Positions 63,242-64,000 of a stretch of 64,000 bases of DNA are shown here, one piece after another. Source of the DNA: Dokdonella_A sp044227025 (GTDB lineage Bacteria; Pseudomonadota; Gammaproteobacteria; Xanthomonadales; Rhodanobacteraceae). The DNA is taken from NCBI RefSeq assembly GCF_044227025.1, contig NZ_JBGAFX010000001.1:558001-622000 (forward strand). Direction: 5' to 3'. Each line of letters starts with the position of its first letter. The stretch's first letter is position 1. The notes beneath the pieces were generated by a model. The model ran no database searches. It was not told where the DNA came from and was given only the letters and a program-made list of their open reading frames with translations. The position numbers and the translations under genes are program-made.

Positions 63242-63341
63242 AAGGGGAGTAGCTCTCCCGTCGCCGTGATCGTCAACACGAGCCGCAAGGCTCCGGTCCG
63301 GCGGGCGGATCGCCCACGGGCGGTTCCGCGAGCAAGACCTT
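63242..63341 (+). promoter_or_regulatory. yybP-ykoY-type manganese riboswitch
   Basis: The conserved blocks AAGGGGAGTAGC (63242-63253), CGTCAACACG (63271-63280) and GCAAGACCTT (63332-63341) occur in the expected order and spacing. AAGG and CCTT at the ends form the closing P1 stem. In known members these nucleotides bind Mn2+ and control Mn exporters, including the TerC-family Alx. It precedes a TerC gene here. Confidence 0.88.
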
Positions 63342-63417
63342 CGCCGTCGACGGCGAAGCTGTGTCCCGAGTTTTCGTGACCTGTGCGCCATCGATCCCAG
63401 CGCAGCCACGGGACACA
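63339..63417 (+). promoter_or_regulatory. Riboswitch expression platform: two mutually linked hairpins before terC
   Basis: A perfect 20-base palindrome, CTTCGCCGTC/GACGGCGAAG, occupies 63339-63358 and shares its first bases with the riboswitch P1 stem. Next, TGTGTCCCG (63360-63368) pairs perfectly with CGGGACACA (63409-63417). The latter overlaps the GGGA that should serve as ribosome-binding site for the ATG at 63424. This favours translational control. Confidence 0.7.
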
Positions 63418-63423
63418 AGTTCA

Positions 63424-64000
63424 TGCACAGCATCGCCACTCCTGCCCTCTGGGCCGTCTTTGCGGTCATCCTCGCCGCCGCGCTCGCGGTCGATTTCCTG
63501 CTCTTGCGCGCCGCCGGTCCGCGCCGCGTGACGTTCCGCGCCGCGGCGGTCTGGAGCTTTGCCTGGATCGGCCTCGCGCTCGCATTCAATTTCGGCCTGT
63601 GGGCATGGCTCGATGCGAGCGCCGGGCGCACGGTCGCAAACGAGATCGGCCTCGAGTTCCTGACCGGCTACCTGATCGAGAAGGCGCTCGCGGTCGACAA
63701 CATCTTCGTGTTCCTGATGGTGTTCAACAGCTTCGCCGTGCCGCCCGAGCTGCGCCAGCGAGCGCTCATGCTCGGCGTGCTCGGGGCGATCGTGCTGCGC
63801 GCGGTACTGATCCTGCTCGGCGCGGCGCTGGTTGCCCAATTCCACTGGGTTCTCTACCTGTTCGGCCTGTTCCTGTTCGCGACCGGGCTCAAGATGCTGC
63901 TCGCGGCCAATCCCGACCCCGACCTCGAGCGCAATCCGGTGCTTCGCTGGATGCGCCGCCACCTGCGCATCACGCGCGACTTCCGTGGCGACGCGCTGAG
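63424..64000 (+). CDS. alx: TerC/Alx-family membrane protein (3' end outside window)
   Basis: 192 residues visible, truncated by the window edge. It starts MHSIATPALWAVFAVILAA, with helices and the conserved acidic-metal segment FLTGYLIEKALAVDNIFVFLMVF. TerC proteins of the Alx/MeeF group export manganese, and control by a yybP-ykoY riboswitch is documented for alx. The upstream riboswitch here makes Mn2+ efflux the likely role. The reading frame continues to the last base. Confidence 0.85.

Overview
The window is very G+C-rich, densely coded Gram-negative chromosomal DNA. It carries porins, a TonB-dependent receptor, an LpxO-type lipid A hydroxylase, an SLC5-fused hybrid kinase, a tryptophanyl-tRNA synthetase with an extra C-terminal domain, and several exported proteins sharing a short GFD-type C-terminal signature. 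I infer a free-living gammaproteobacterium of the Lysobacterales/Xanthomonadales (Rhodanobacteraceae or Lysobacteraceae-like). I see no rRNA, tRNA, CRISPR array, transposase or prophage gene. About 50 protein genes are supported; those at both window edges are cut.

Layout. 1-5.4 kb: a DUF937 protein (partial), an HPt-receiver protein, arginase, a delta-60-repeat exported protein broken by an in-frame TAG, and a membrane-anchored ChpA-like HPt protein. 5.3-10.7 kb: an exported metzincin protease, then the overlapping sulfate ABC operon cysP-cysT-cysW-cysA on the minus strand. 10.7-20.2 kb: a TonB-dependent receptor with its terminator, an exported unknown, trpS, lpxO-like, dusB and a HAF-repeat exported protein. 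20.2-29.8 kb: an acetate module. A DcaP-type porin and an MHS-family transporter are read away from acs, which is followed by a CrbR-like response regulator and a convergent CrbS-like SLC5-histidine kinase. 29.9-36.9 kb: DedA, ribokinase and nucleoside permease, an LTA-synthase-like membrane sulfatase, a sterol desaturase-family enzyme and an exported unknown.

37-45.4 kb: an ECF sigma factor coupled to a transmembrane Ser/Thr kinase with TPRs, then the 3-oxoacid CoA-transferase pair, divergent from a giant fused indolepyruvate ferredoxin oxidoreductase. These last two suggest aromatic or branched-chain amino acid and ketone-body catabolism. 45.4-55.7 kb: a SWIM-SNF2 helicase, a repeat-rich gap, an M48 protease, a Dph6-like PP-loop protein overlapping a DUF938 methyltransferase, an SpmA-SpmB fusion, a Xre/RES toxin-antitoxin operon with a promoter embedded in an inverted repeat, and two small proteins. 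55.7-64 kb: a TetA-like MFS pump, folE, a winged-helix regulator divergent from a double-DTG aspartyl protease with PDZ domain, a serine beta-lactamase-fold hydrolase, rlmI, and a TerC/Alx gene preceded by a yybP-ykoY-type manganese riboswitch.

The most interesting non-textbook signals are three. First, a shared [IL][FYL]x[DN]GFD signature occurs in four unrelated exported proteins. Second, a family of hairpin repeats with constant GGA-containing loops and covarying stems abuts two minus-strand terminators. Third, several dispersed palindromic repeats are present, one of them inside the oxidoreductase coding sequence.
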